From positions 1-64,000 of the forward strand of contig NZ_QVMM01000017.1 of the NCBI RefSeq assembly GCF_010501065.1: a DNA stretch of 64,000 nucleotides. The letters are read 5' to 3'. The position numbers and the translations under genes are program-made. The notes below the pieces were generated by a model, which worked only from the letters and a program-made list of their open reading frames with translations, searched no databases and was not told the DNA's origin. Source of the DNA: Dysgonomonas sp. 216 (GTDB lineage: Bacteria; Bacteroidota; Bacteroidia; Bacteroidales; Dysgonomonadaceae). This document shows, in pieces, positions 8,864 to 17,451 of this stretch. Numbering within the stretch: position 1 is the stretch's first letter; each line of letters begins with the position of its first letter.

Positions 8864-10036
8864 CTAATCATCTTCATCATTTTCTTCCTCGTTTTTAAGC
8901 AACTTTGCTTTCATTTCATTGATAGCAGTAACTCCTAACATACGAGCATAAAGAAGTGATTGCTTCATATTAGTATGTCCCATAATCTTAGGTATAGCCT
9001 CAATACTTACTCCATTATTTATGAGATATGTTCCGAATGTATGTCTTCCGGTATGTGTGGTAACATCTTTTTCAATTCCTATATAACTAATAAGTAGTTT
9101 TAGATAGTCATTGTATTTTTGATTACTAATAACTGGTAGTTTATAATTGTATTTATCCAGTATTTCCTTTGCTTTAGGAAGAACGAAGATAACATATGGC
9201 ACTCCTGTCTTTTCTCTATTACCATGTATTTGTTCTTCGCCATTGACTATATTAATATCCTCTTTTTTGAAGCATTGAGTATCCTTATAGGATAATCCAG
9301 TGAAGCATTGAAATATAAATAAATCTTTTACTCTTTGTAGTCTTTCTTTAGAAACTCCTTTTGGCTCATAATCAATTATTTGTTTTACTTCTGATTCGAC
9401 AAGATAAACCGGATCTTCGGACTTTCCTTTCTTGAATACAAAATCATCGTATGGATTACGCTCTATGAGTCCACGCCTTCTTGCTTTTTCTATATATCCT
9501 TTAAACAGAGAGTGACGTTTGTATAAGGTAGGTTGAGACTTGATTGTTTTCTTTAAGTGAAGATCAAAGTCTTCGATATTGGCAAAAGTTAGATCTCTGA
9601 ATGTTTTTATTTTCCCAAACTCATTCAAACGCTTAATGAAGGAATTGTTATATTCTAATGTAGTATAGGACACATCACGTCTTTTCAGGTCAGCCCGGAT
9701 GAAATCTACAACATTGGTTGTCATATTCTCTTCTGTCTTATCCCAATTCTTTACATCATCGATACTTTGGCATTCATCAGAATATATGAATGCTTCTACC
9801 TTATTGTAGATATTATGCGCTTTTGATTTCACTACGGCAGCATTGGGATGTTTCTTTACTGAAAATCCGGAATCTGAAGAATATTGTTCCCGAATAATTT
9901 TTACACCGGTAGATATATAAACTTTCTTACGGCTTACCTTATCGAAAACTTCCACTTGTACCAATGCTTTTTTCTTAGCATCATTCTTTGTCTCCCCTTT
10001 GCGGTCAAAAACAAACCTTATAGACAGTCCATCCAT
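8864..10036 (-). CDS. int: tyrosine recombinase / phage integrase
   Basis: This encodes 390 aa. The N-terminal arm-binding and SAM-like core-binding domains come first (about residues 1-200), then the catalytic domain. Visible catalytic elements are the beta-hairpin Lys region (EKTGVPYVI), the box II motif HTGRHTFGTYL with H-x-x-R, the GH of MGHTNMKQS, and the nucleophile Tyr in LLYARML. The position normally held by Arg I follows TGL and is Ser here (TGLSYKD), as known for IntDOT-type enzymes of Bacteroides elements. It lies 218 bp from the 3' end of tRNA-Ser, which fits that tRNA as the attachment site. Confidence 0.92.
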   Translation of the reverse strand: MDGLSIRFVFDRKGETKNDAKKKALVQVEVFDKVSRKKVYISTGVKIIREQYSSDSGFSVKKHPNAAVVKSKAHNIYNKVEAFIYSDECQSIDDVKNWDKTEENMTTNVVDFIRADLKRRDVSYTTLEYNNSFIKRLNEFGKIKTFRDLTFANIEDFDLHLKKTIKSQPTLYKRHSLFKGYIEKARRRGLIERNPYDDFVFKKGKSEDPVYLVESEVKQIIDYEPKGVSKERLQRVKDLFIFQCFTGLSYKDTQCFKKEDINIVNGEEQIHGNREKTGVPYVIFVLPKAKEILDKYNYKLPVISNQKYNDYLKLLISYIGIEKDVTTHTGRHTFGTYLINNGVSIEAIPKIMGHTNMKQSLLYARMLGVTAINEMKAKLLKNEEENDEDD

Positions 10037-10088
10037 AACTAATTAATGATTAGCGTTTCAGACAAAGGTATTAAAAAATATGATACTT

Positions 10089-10128
10089 GTTCTACCGCTT
10101 TTTCTACCAACTACGATTTTGGTAGAAC
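10089..10128. promoter_or_regulatory. inverted repeat upstream of the integrase gene
   Basis: GTTCTACC (10089-10096) and GGTAGAAC (10121-10128) form a perfect 8-bp inverted repeat. An extra TTCTACC copy (10102-10108) lies between the arms. It is 53 bp upstream of the integrase start, so it could be an operator or a directionality-factor site. Confidence 0.45.
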
Positions 10129-10141
10129 TTTAATGAAAAAA

Positions 10142-10171
10142 CGTGGGAATTTGTGGGAAATCGTGGGAAAG
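10142..10171. repeat. three tandem 10-bp GTGGGAA-type repeats (arm-type candidate)
   Basis: CGTGGGAATT, TGTGGGAAAT and CGTGGGAAAG follow each other with an exact 10-bp period, about one helical turn. They share TGTGGGAA or CGTGGGAA with the two copies at 8815-8834. They lie between the integrase gene and tRNA-Ser, inside the expected right attachment region. Confidence 0.6.
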
Positions 10172-10254
10172 TAAAAATAGATTGAAAAACCTGTTTTGAA
10201 GGTATTAAAAAAGGGAAAACAGCGTTTTAAACCGTTTTCCCTTATATTACTCAG

Positions 10255-10341
10255 CGGAGAGGAAGAGATTCGAACTCTCGATACAGTTACCCGTATACAT
10301 GCTTTCCAGGCATGCCTCTTCAACCACTCGAGCACCTCTCC
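10255..10341 (-). tRNA. tRNA-Ser(GGA)
   Basis: This is an 87-nt class II tRNA. The acceptor strands GGAGAGG and CCTCTCC pair, with G as discriminator and no encoded CCA. The anticodon stem is CATGC/GCATG with loop CTGGAAA, giving anticodon GGA. A long variable arm and GTTCGAATC in the T loop are present. The prophage integrase lies directly past its 3' end. Confidence 0.95.
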
Positions 10342-10489
10342 AAAACATGTGGGTGCAAAGATAACAGGATTTTTGGTTAGAGCAAAAGACTTAAAGAATA
10401 GATATTAATAAGTGTTGTTTAAAATCGATTATAAGAAATTAGACTAAGCTGAAGAGGGTTGAGAAAAAGATAAACGACGTAAGTCGCAA

Positions 10490-10521
10490 TTGATTAATGC
10501 ATATATATTTTTATATTTTTG
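10490..10521 (+). promoter_or_regulatory. Bacteroidetes-type promoter for the 10565 gene
   Basis: A TTG at 10490-10492 is followed after 21 nt by TATTTTTG at 10514-10521, a match to the TAnnTTTG -7 box. The distance to the ATG at 10565 leaves a leader of about 37 nt. Confidence 0.5.
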
Positions 10522-10564
10522 TAGAAGGGAAGCCTTGTTAATTTGATATAGAGAGAAACAAAAT

Positions 10565-13204
10565 ATGTTTATAAAGTCATCGTTTTTTTGTGATATAATA
10601 AAAAGGGCAGGGAGCATATTGCTTCTTTTAATGTTAATTTATACCGAAGTGTTAGCATTAGGGAATAACTTTATCTTTACTCCGGTAAATACATCGAGTG
10701 GTTTAAGCGATAATCAGATTCGATATATATTACAGCTTTCTGATGGACGGATGGTATTTACAACGAGTGGAAACGTTAATATTTACGATGGTTCGCATTT
10801 CTCATATATTCATCGGAGTACCGAGCATATTTATCATTTGAATGGGTACGAAGGACATTACCGCATTTATCAGGATGGAGATTCTCTTTTATGGATTAAA
10901 GACCAGTATAAATTAATGTGTATCAATCTTTATGAAGAGAAATATGAGGAAAAACTGGAAATTCGTTTTCGAAAAGTAGGAGTTGAAAAAACGGTAGTAG
11001 ATATGTTTTTAGACAATCAGTCGCGGATGTGGTTGCTTACAGTTGACGGACTATTGCAAACTTATAATTCTGATTCTTTTGATTTATCTTTTAGTAGAGG
11101 GAAGTTACAAGATTTACAGACGACAGATAATCATCTTTATCTTTTCTATAATACCGGAGAGGTTGTGTGCTACGATCTGAAAACAAGGGAACGTTTATAT
11201 AATATTGCAGCATATCCCGAAACGGAACAAGTGTACTTTGAAAAAACTTCCCTTGTTGTTAAAGGAGAAAAAGGATTTTATCAACTACGCAACGGCACGC
11301 GAGGCGGTTTTTTCTTTTTCGATCCTCAGAATCGAGTGTGGGAGAAAATACTTGATGTAGATTATGTACTGAATACTCTTATAATTACGCCTCAGGAAAC
11401 TGTCTATATTAGTACAGTTAATGGCATTTGGCGTATTGAGGAGGAACAAAAACAATATATTCCGGTATTGAGAACAACAACCGGGGATAATATTTCTACA
11501 GAAATAAGTACATTGTTTTACGATCGTCAAGGAGGGCTTTGGGTTGGGACTTTTAATAAAGGACTATTGTATTATCATCCATCCCGATATAAATTTATAG
11601 ATATTGGCCGTTCTTCTTTTCCTGAGCAGCAGGGAGGCGATTTAATTATAGAGGCGTTTGCCGAGGATAATAATGGTAATATTTTTTTTAAATCGCAGTC
11701 AAATATTTATCAGTACGATAACAATACTATAAATGAAAAAAAAGTAGTATCAGTTTCCCCGTTTTCTTTATCGGGAGATGTACATCGGGCTTTGTATCGA
11801 CAAAAGGAGCGAATATATCAGGGAAATTTATATAATGCGCTTTGTTTTGATACACGAGGTTGGGTTTGGGCTGGAACTTCGGATGGATTGGAGCTTTTTA
11901 TTTCGGAAAAGCAGAAAAAGCAAACCTTTTATGTCGAAGACGGATTATCCAATAATTTTGTACAGGCGCTTTTAGAAGATAAAAACAATAATATCTGGGT
12001 AACAACAAGTCATGGAATATCTCATATTCAGGTCGATAGCGTAAGTAATAAGCTTCGGTTTATTAATTATAATTTATTAGATGGCACATTAGAAGGTGAG
12101 TATGCTATAGGTTCAGCCTTTGAAGCAACGGATGGAAAACTGTATTTTGGAGGAGTAGATGGATTTAATGTGTTAAATCCGGATCAATTAGCCTCTTCCT
12201 ATTTACCGTTTAAACCGGTACTTACCGAATTTAGCCTGTTTGGAGAAAAGATAGAACAAGGAAAAAAATATGGAAATCGTATATTATTAACAAAAACAAC
12301 ACCTTATACAACCAATATAGAATTGGCATATAATCAGAATTTTTTAAGCTTCGATTTTTCGGCACTTAATTACAGAAATCAAGCGCAAACATTTTATAGT
12401 TATCAGTTGGAAGGCGTTGATGCTAATTGGCAGGAAATATCAGTTGGTAAACAAGGTCGTGAAATTGGAGCAAATGGTATTTTGCACTTGGTTTATACAA
12501 ATTTGCCTCCCGGTAAATACCAATTAAAAGTGAAGGCTTCTGATAATGCTACCCAATGGGATGATCGGGTTACGGAAATAAGTATTACAATATATGCTCC
12601 TTGGTGGAAAACAACTATAGCATATATAATTTATAGCGTTCTTTTCTTATTTATTGTTATTGCAGGAGTAAGGATTTATATTTCTATTACAAAGAAAAAA
12701 ATAGAGCGGCAGCATAAAGAAGATATTCTGTTATTGCGTATTCGTAGTCTGATTGAGCAATGTAATCAATACGAAAAAGAAGGGAAGCATCGTTCTTATA
12801 CGGAGGATTGTACTCTACTTGTAAACGAAGAATCGTCATCCGATTCAGACAAAAAACAGGAGAACTCGGCTGATTCTGTGTTCATTTCTAAAGCAATGGA
12901 TTTGGTTGAGAGAAACCTGAATAATTCTAATTATTCGGTCGAACAACTCAGTCGCGATTTATGTATGGAGCGCACAGGACTTTATAGGAAACTTATTACG
13001 TTGTTAGATCAGTCGCCTAGCCTTTTTATCCGTAATATTCGCTTGCAAAAAGCAGCTCAGCTAATTTTGGAAAACAAGCTCAGTATTACAGAAGTATCTG
13101 AACGGGTAGGCTTTAGTAGCGCTAGTTATTTAAGCAAATGTTTTCAGGAAATGTACGGTTGTAAACCTTCGGAATATGGAACACAGTATAAACAATCGGA
13201 ATGA
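10565..13204 (+). CDS. membrane-spanning propeller/Y_Y_Y sensor with AraC DNA-binding domain
   Basis: This encodes 879 aa. A signal anchor at about residues 13-32 is followed by a two-component-regulator propeller region (repeats such as GGLWVGTFNKGLLYY and GWVWAGTSDGLELF), then a Y_Y_Y domain at about 600-670. One membrane helix lies at about 680-705, and a C-terminal AraC/HTH_18 domain at about 780-875 (SVEQLSRDLCMERTGLYRKL, then ITEVSERVGFSSASYLSKCF). The layout resembles hybrid two-component sensors for glycan use, but histidine kinase, ATPase and receiver domains are all absent. It probably senses a ligand outside the inner membrane and acts directly on DNA. The nearby GH127 gene is a plausible target (inference). 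Confidence 0.85.
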   Translation: MFIKSSFFCDIIKRAGSILLLLMLIYTEVLALGNNFIFTPVNTSSGLSDNQIRYILQLSDGRMVFTTSGNVNIYDGSHFSYIHRSTEHIYHLNGYEGHYRIYQDGDSLLWIKDQYKLMCINLYEEKYEEKLEIRFRKVGVEKTVVDMFLDNQSRMWLLTVDGLLQTYNSDSFDLSFSRGKLQDLQTTDNHLYLFYNTGEVVCYDLKTRERLYNIAAYPETEQVYFEKTSLVVKGEKGFYQLRNGTRGGFFFFDPQNRVWEKILDVDYVLNTLIITPQETVYISTVNGIWRIEEEQKQYIPVLRTTTGDNISTEISTLFYDRQGGLWVGTFNKGLLYYHPSRYKFIDIGRSSFPEQQGGDLIIEAFAEDNNGNIFFKSQSNIYQYDNNTINEKKVVSVSPFSLSGDVHRALYRQKERIYQGNLYNALCFDTRGWVWAGTSDGLELFISEKQKKQTFYVEDGLSNNFVQALLEDKNNNIWVTTSHGISHIQVDSVSNKLRFINYNLLDGTLEGEYAIGSAFEATDGKLYFGGVDGFNVLNPDQLASSYLPFKPVLTEFSLFGEKIEQGKKYGNRILLTKTTPYTTNIELAYNQNFLSFDFSALNYRNQAQTFYSYQLEGVDANWQEISVGKQGREIGANGILHLVYTNLPPGKYQLKVKASDNATQWDDRVTEISITIYAPWWKTTIAYIIYSVLFLFIVIAGVRIYISITKKKIERQHKEDILLLRIRSLIEQCNQYEKEGKHRSYTEDCTLLVNEESSSDSDKKQENSADSVFISKAMDLVERNLNNSNYSVEQLSRDLCMERTGLYRKLITLLDQSPSLFIRNIRLQKAAQLILENKLSITEVSERVGFSSASYLSKCFQEMYGCKPSEYGTQYKQSE

Positions 13205-13253
13205 AACATAGTGGCGATATTTAATTTAACGGTTAAGAGTTTTAGGGCTGTGT

Positions 13254-14153
13254 TTAAGTCCACATGTTTTCATATATGTCAGAAAAACAGTCTACTTCCA
13301 ATACTTCAATGCCAACTTTTTCTAAGAAGAATTTCTTGCCTAAATCTGTATCGTTACAGCACTTGGGAGTAAGATACCAGCCATTCTGTTTTCTGTCATC
13401 GAACTTTCTGAAATACTTTGTGCGCTCAATTAATAGCCAGCGCAGGAATACTTCATTTTCTTCGAGCCCAATGCCGAAAATGAATAAAGATTTATTGAAT
13501 ATTATGTGTAACCAACTTTTATTGCCTCGCCAACAATTTGCGCTTTTGCTGAAAAACAGACTGTCTTCGTTCCCTTTGTGTAATAATCCACGTGTGCGTT
13601 CTACACTGCCCATATAATGGCTTAAACCAAGACGAATGCTGCGATGATAGTTCATCATTCCGTTAATGTACCATATTCCAAAACCATCTGTAGGGAATTC
13701 CAATTGTTTGTCTCCATGGTAACTAGTCCAAGGGTAAAAGTCTGTAAATCCCTTGTCCTCAGTTTTGTACATATTGTAGTTCCCCGTTTTAGCGAATGTT
13801 TCTTCGAAGTTGGTGGTTAACAGTGGTGCATTTATATTCTTTATATAATCGGTTATTTGTTTGTGATGGGGTAATGGCTCCCAATCTTGTAGAAGCTTGA
13901 CAACTTCTTTTTGCAGATTATAGTTGTTTCTTTTTTCGAGCTCCAGAATATCATAGAATTCAGTGATGGATATTCCTTGTGGCTTTTGCTTAAGTGTTTG
14001 AGAGGATACTTTTTTCCACAGTTCCATTAACAGATCGTCCCACGACAGGGCTTTCGGATTATCGGGGTAGCGGTTAATTCCGTTGCCTATTATGAAGGCT
14101 AAATTTTCCCTGTTCGATTCGATGATTTGTTTGATTTCTTTGGTATTTGCCAT
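13254..14153 (-). CDS. SIR2-like domain protein
   Basis: This encodes 299 aa. FIIGNGINR near residue 20 matches the glycine-rich NAD-binding start of SIR2 folds. LLTTNFEE at about residue 111 matches the TTN(Y/F)(D/E) motif, and LFIFGIGLEENEVFL near 226 matches the second glycine motif. In the family these build an NAD-binding Rossmann domain, used as an NADase in several anti-phage systems. The position usually held by the catalytic His-Gly appears as Asn-Gly (YINGMMNYH), so activity is uncertain. It is 15 bp from the GH127 gene on the same strand and converges on the AraC gene. No effector or sensor partner is adjacent. Confidence 0.65.
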   Translation of the reverse strand: MANTKEIKQIIESNRENLAFIIGNGINRYPDNPKALSWDDLLMELWKKVSSQTLKQKPQGISITEFYDILELEKRNNYNLQKEVVKLLQDWEPLPHHKQITDYIKNINAPLLTTNFEETFAKTGNYNMYKTEDKGFTDFYPWTSYHGDKQLEFPTDGFGIWYINGMMNYHRSIRLGLSHYMGSVERTRGLLHKGNEDSLFFSKSANCWRGNKSWLHIIFNKSLFIFGIGLEENEVFLRWLLIERTKYFRKFDDRKQNGWYLTPKCCNDTDLGKKFFLEKVGIEVLEVDCFSDIYENMWT

Positions 14154-14168
14154 AGGGTTGGTTCTGTT

Positions 14169-17108
14169 TCATTCATATGTTTCCATTCTTTCAAATGCTA
14201 TTTTTAGTTTTTTTGAAGCATTTGCTATCATGTCATGTGTGCCGCTGCCGTCTCCTACATATTTCACAACCATTTCGGTGTATTCTATCGCTTCTATAAA
14301 TGTTTTGTCCGATGAGTCGGTCTTCTTTGCGCGTTCGAGTAAAATTAGCAGTTCGTCCAAATCCTCAAGCTCAGGAAGGTTACCCGGCCTCATTGTATTG
14401 ATAGCCGCATTGAGGGCAACAGCGGCTGCATTAACTTCGGGTTGGCTATGAGTTTCATTTTCGAGCACTTTTGCGGCAGAGGTAAGCTGCTTGATAAGGC
14501 GCCGATAGCCATAAGGTGCCCAAGGTGAGTGCTCCGGTACTTTTACAACAAGTGTATTCCATACTTCCTGAGCCGTTTTTCTTTCTTCGGCTACCAGTAA
14601 AAGCTCTTTCAATGTAGCTATATCTACCGACGAAAGTTGATTATCAGCTGCGACATTCGAGCCGTCGGTAACATTGATCCTGAAATAGTGGGTCGAGTTC
14701 TTGTGGCGATAATAGTCGGGGAGGAATGTTTTCCCATCGAGAGTGAGGGAATAAACATTGCCTTCAGCGCCTTGTGAATTTTTATCAGGTTTGTTGGCTA
14801 CAACATTGTTCAAATGAGAATCGATATTGATAATTGCTTTATGCCAACTGTCTACATCGGTTGCAGTCATTGCTAATGGACCATACATAAGGGTTCCTGC
14901 CCACATCGGTGTAAACAGGGTGTTTGTTTCGTTCTGTGCTGTTGCGGCAATTTCCATCTTATCGGGTCCGTAGTCGATGTGTTTTGTAAAAGGCATGGTA
15001 ATTTCCACAACATCTTTGTTTGTCCAATTGCGCAAAGGAATAGTAGCATAGGTTCCTGGTTTATAGTAAGAAGCTATCGAAACTCCGTTGAGCTTTATGT
15101 CGAAGCCTTCGGTTGCCCAGTAAGGAACACGCAATTTCATGTTGAATTTACCCTTGCCTTTGGTTACTTTAATAGACGATTGTTCAGCAGGCCACAGGCA
15201 TTCTTGTTGTATTGTAATCTTTTGGGCGTCCCATGTTAATATTGTCGGCATATACAAAGCTACCCAAAGTGTATTGTTATTCTCGGAAACAAAATAGGCC
15301 GATTCCTGATATTTAACATGATTCTCGGAACCGGTACCGCCACAGCAAGTCGATTGCGGAGTATGATTGCCCCATGCTTTTGAAGCATTTAATCCTACTG
15401 CGTAGTGATAAGTTGTTTGATAATGAGTATGATTTAACGAACCAACTAATTGGTTGTAAAGAATACGTTCGTAATAGTCCATATATCTGGCATCATCGGG
15501 GTTAAAGCAGTTGAGGTCTTTTGTTAGTTTTGCCAAATTGTAAGCGCAACAAGTCTCGTTGATATGTGGTGACGGATGCAGGTTGCGCTGACTGTCGGAA
15601 GTGACATTCGTAGCCATACTAAGAATTTGCGTATAGGGTTGGCGGAACATTTCGCCATTACCCACACCTCCTGAAGAGTAGCGGTAACGGCCTTGTATCA
15701 TTTCCCAGAAATTTTCGGCCAAATTATAATAATAAGGATCTTGATTTCCTCTGAAACTACGGAGTGCACTTGTGATTTTCGGAATGTGTTGATTGGCATG
15801 ACGTGTACGAATGTCATCGATGTTTTTAGATAGTGGATCGTAAAACGCTGGACTGTCGAAATAAGTAGAGGCTTCGAGTAAACGCTTTTTTTCGGTAGGG
15901 TTGCTAACCATCTCAGATAGGCGCGCTAAAGATTCGCCGGTTCCTCCATCTTCGCCGGCAATGTAGATGTTCCACATTTCGTAACGGTTACCGGGGCGTG
16001 TCCTACGTTCATCTTGACTTCCATCGGTTTTTACATAAGTCCGATAGTGTAACCGGTTCCAAATCCATAAACCCATATCTTTGGCTATAAGAAGGGCTTT
16101 ATCTGCAATCTTTTTATCATCAATGTAAGTAGCAATATCAATTAGTCCGGCCAATTGTTTATGTATGGAGTAATAAGGTGCCCACACCCAGTCTGAATTG
16201 TTGTAGGCACGGTACATTTCTATCAAAACAGGATGTTGTGCCGGAATAGCGTTAAGGTAGCCGTAGCCGTATTTTTTGTATTGTGTCTTGTAAGTATCGA
16301 AATCTTCCCATGTTCCTTTCATTTGCCGAAGCTCTTCTTCCGGAGCAAAATCGCGGGCTTCCCAGTATCGTCCTAACTCTTCATCCCAAATAAAGGTTCG
16401 CTCCTGACATTCACGTAATTCGTTTACCATTCGGGTAATATTGTTGCGTAAAAGATTTTTTTGTTCAGGGTTGGTTGTGCTTGCAAAAGCAAAAGCCAAC
16501 GCTGACATGTAATGCCCCGAACCATGTCCTTTCAGTTTCGTTGTTGGAGAATCCCAGCCATCGGCTTGGGTATAGCCGTCGGTACTCAAACCGTAAGCAT
16601 CACGGTAGTTATAAAGTTGTTGAGAAACATCCCAGCTCATAATCTCACGGATAGCAAGTTCACGGTTAGAAGTAAGTCTATTGTCTCCTGTAATGGTTAC
16701 TTTGTTCAAAGGAATCGGCTCGGCAATCACAGTTTTGGATGGAATATGGTATGGTTCGCCAACTACTCTGACTTTGGCTGTAATGGGATAGCCGTTGGGT
16801 GTTTTATTGTCGCCGGTAATAAAACCTGTTATGGTGTATTCATTTCCGACCGGATGCAGAGCCGGATCGGCTTGGCTTAGTTCGGTGGTCAGCGCCGAAT
16901 TAGACCATTTAACCTGACGATATTCCGATTTGCCGTCTGAATAGGTTGTCCAGACCTGATAAGGAAGTCGTGGTACTGTTCCTTTCGGACATTCGATACT
17001 GATCGGTTCAATTTGAGCGATTGTCCGAACACTTATCTCAGTTGAGAAAACAGGACAAAATGAGATCAATAACAGGAATGATATTAATGTATTTTTCAAA
17101 AAGGACAT
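14169..17108 (-). CDS. secreted GH127-family beta-L-arabinofuranosidase-like enzyme
   Basis: This encodes 979 aa with signal peptide MSFLKNTLISFLLLISFCPVFS. An N-terminal Ig-like region (about 30-150) precedes the GH127 (alpha/alpha)6 barrel. HINETCCAYN (about 515) and STCCGGTGSENH (about 586) hold the Glu and Cys residues that bind zinc, with Cys as nucleophile, in characterised GH127 enzymes. The C-terminal part is helical, with small helical repeats such as LLVAEERK. The family removes beta-L-arabinofuranose from plant glycans; the exact substrate here is unknown. It follows a SIR2-like gene by 15 bp on the same strand and may be under the nearby AraC sensor. Confidence 0.85.
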   Translation of the reverse strand: MSFLKNTLISFLLLISFCPVFSTEISVRTIAQIEPISIECPKGTVPRLPYQVWTTYSDGKSEYRQVKWSNSALTTELSQADPALHPVGNEYTITGFITGDNKTPNGYPITAKVRVVGEPYHIPSKTVIAEPIPLNKVTITGDNRLTSNRELAIREIMSWDVSQQLYNYRDAYGLSTDGYTQADGWDSPTTKLKGHGSGHYMSALAFAFASTTNPEQKNLLRNNITRMVNELRECQERTFIWDEELGRYWEARDFAPEEELRQMKGTWEDFDTYKTQYKKYGYGYLNAIPAQHPVLIEMYRAYNNSDWVWAPYYSIHKQLAGLIDIATYIDDKKIADKALLIAKDMGLWIWNRLHYRTYVKTDGSQDERRTRPGNRYEMWNIYIAGEDGGTGESLARLSEMVSNPTEKKRLLEASTYFDSPAFYDPLSKNIDDIRTRHANQHIPKITSALRSFRGNQDPYYYNLAENFWEMIQGRYRYSSGGVGNGEMFRQPYTQILSMATNVTSDSQRNLHPSPHINETCCAYNLAKLTKDLNCFNPDDARYMDYYERILYNQLVGSLNHTHYQTTYHYAVGLNASKAWGNHTPQSTCCGGTGSENHVKYQESAYFVSENNNTLWVALYMPTILTWDAQKITIQQECLWPAEQSSIKVTKGKGKFNMKLRVPYWATEGFDIKLNGVSIASYYKPGTYATIPLRNWTNKDVVEITMPFTKHIDYGPDKMEIAATAQNETNTLFTPMWAGTLMYGPLAMTATDVDSWHKAIINIDSHLNNVVANKPDKNSQGAEGNVYSLTLDGKTFLPDYYRHKNSTHYFRINVTDGSNVAADNQLSSVDIATLKELLLVAEERKTAQEVWNTLVVKVPEHSPWAPYGYRRLIKQLTSAAKVLENETHSQPEVNAAAVALNAAINTMRPGNLPELEDLDELLILLERAKKTDSSDKTFIEAIEYTEMVVKYVGDGSGTHDMIANASKKLKIAFERMETYE

Positions 17109-17291
17109 GTTCGATCTTATTTATTTGGTGGCTGTTTATAATTGTGTATAAAAATAAGTCAAATCGAGCAAATTTCATAATTCGAGCGCAACAGCCCAAA
17201 AAGGTTTTACGCTCTGTTGTTAATCAGAGGATTTTTGGATCAAGTTCAAGGGGGAGATGTTCTGCTTCGGATTTCAGGACGGGACATTTAG
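17109..17291. other. intergenic stretch between GH127 and tracrRNA
   Basis: This is the non-coding upstream region of the GH127 gene. I see no gene, tRNA or clear consensus promoter apart from the end of the tracrRNA terminator at its right edge. Confidence 0.5.
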
Positions 17292-17371
17292 AAAAAAAGA
17301 AGACGGAAATTACTTTCCGCCGCCTTATTTGTTTTCACAACGGAATAATCCTTATTGTGATTAGCTTTCAA
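17292..17371 (-). ncRNA. tracrRNA: tracrRNA for the type II-C Cas9
   Basis: Read leftward, the RNA opens with an anti-repeat (17371-17355) complementary over 17 bases to the start of the CRISPR repeat, with one further G-U pair. AAGGATTATTCCGTT follows, closely matching the nexus of Cas9 tracrRNAs. Then come a TTGT/ACAA hairpin and an 11-bp terminator stem (17314-17324 with 17299-17309) ending in a run of seven T. A consensus promoter lies directly upstream. It is divergent from cas9 and would pair with pre-crRNA for RNase III processing and Cas9 loading. Confidence 0.88.
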
Positions 17372-17376
17372 TTTGA

Positions 17377-17407
17377 CAAAAATAGTTCTTTTTATGTTAA
17401 AATCAAA
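17377..17407 (-). promoter_or_regulatory. tracrRNA promoter
   Basis: On the minus strand TTTG (17407-17404) is followed by exactly 19 nt and TATTTTTG (17384-17377), a perfect match to the Bacteroidetes -33/-7 consensus. Transcription would start near 17371, at the anti-repeat. The region also lies in the cas9 leader, so the two genes may influence each other. Confidence 0.8.
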
Positions 17408-17451
17408 TTATTTTCATTAAATTGGTCGAAAAAACAAAGAACTTAGATTAT

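Noticed and set aside
10255..10341. Search for a second copy of the tRNA-Ser 3' end (attL) in the window
   Set aside because: None seen; the left end of the prophage is outside the window, so the attachment site cannot be confirmed here.
17422..17451. TTG start for Cas9 ten residues upstream
   Set aside because: The family start is next to RuvC-I; ATG 17452 gives MSKKVLGLDLG, the usual opening.
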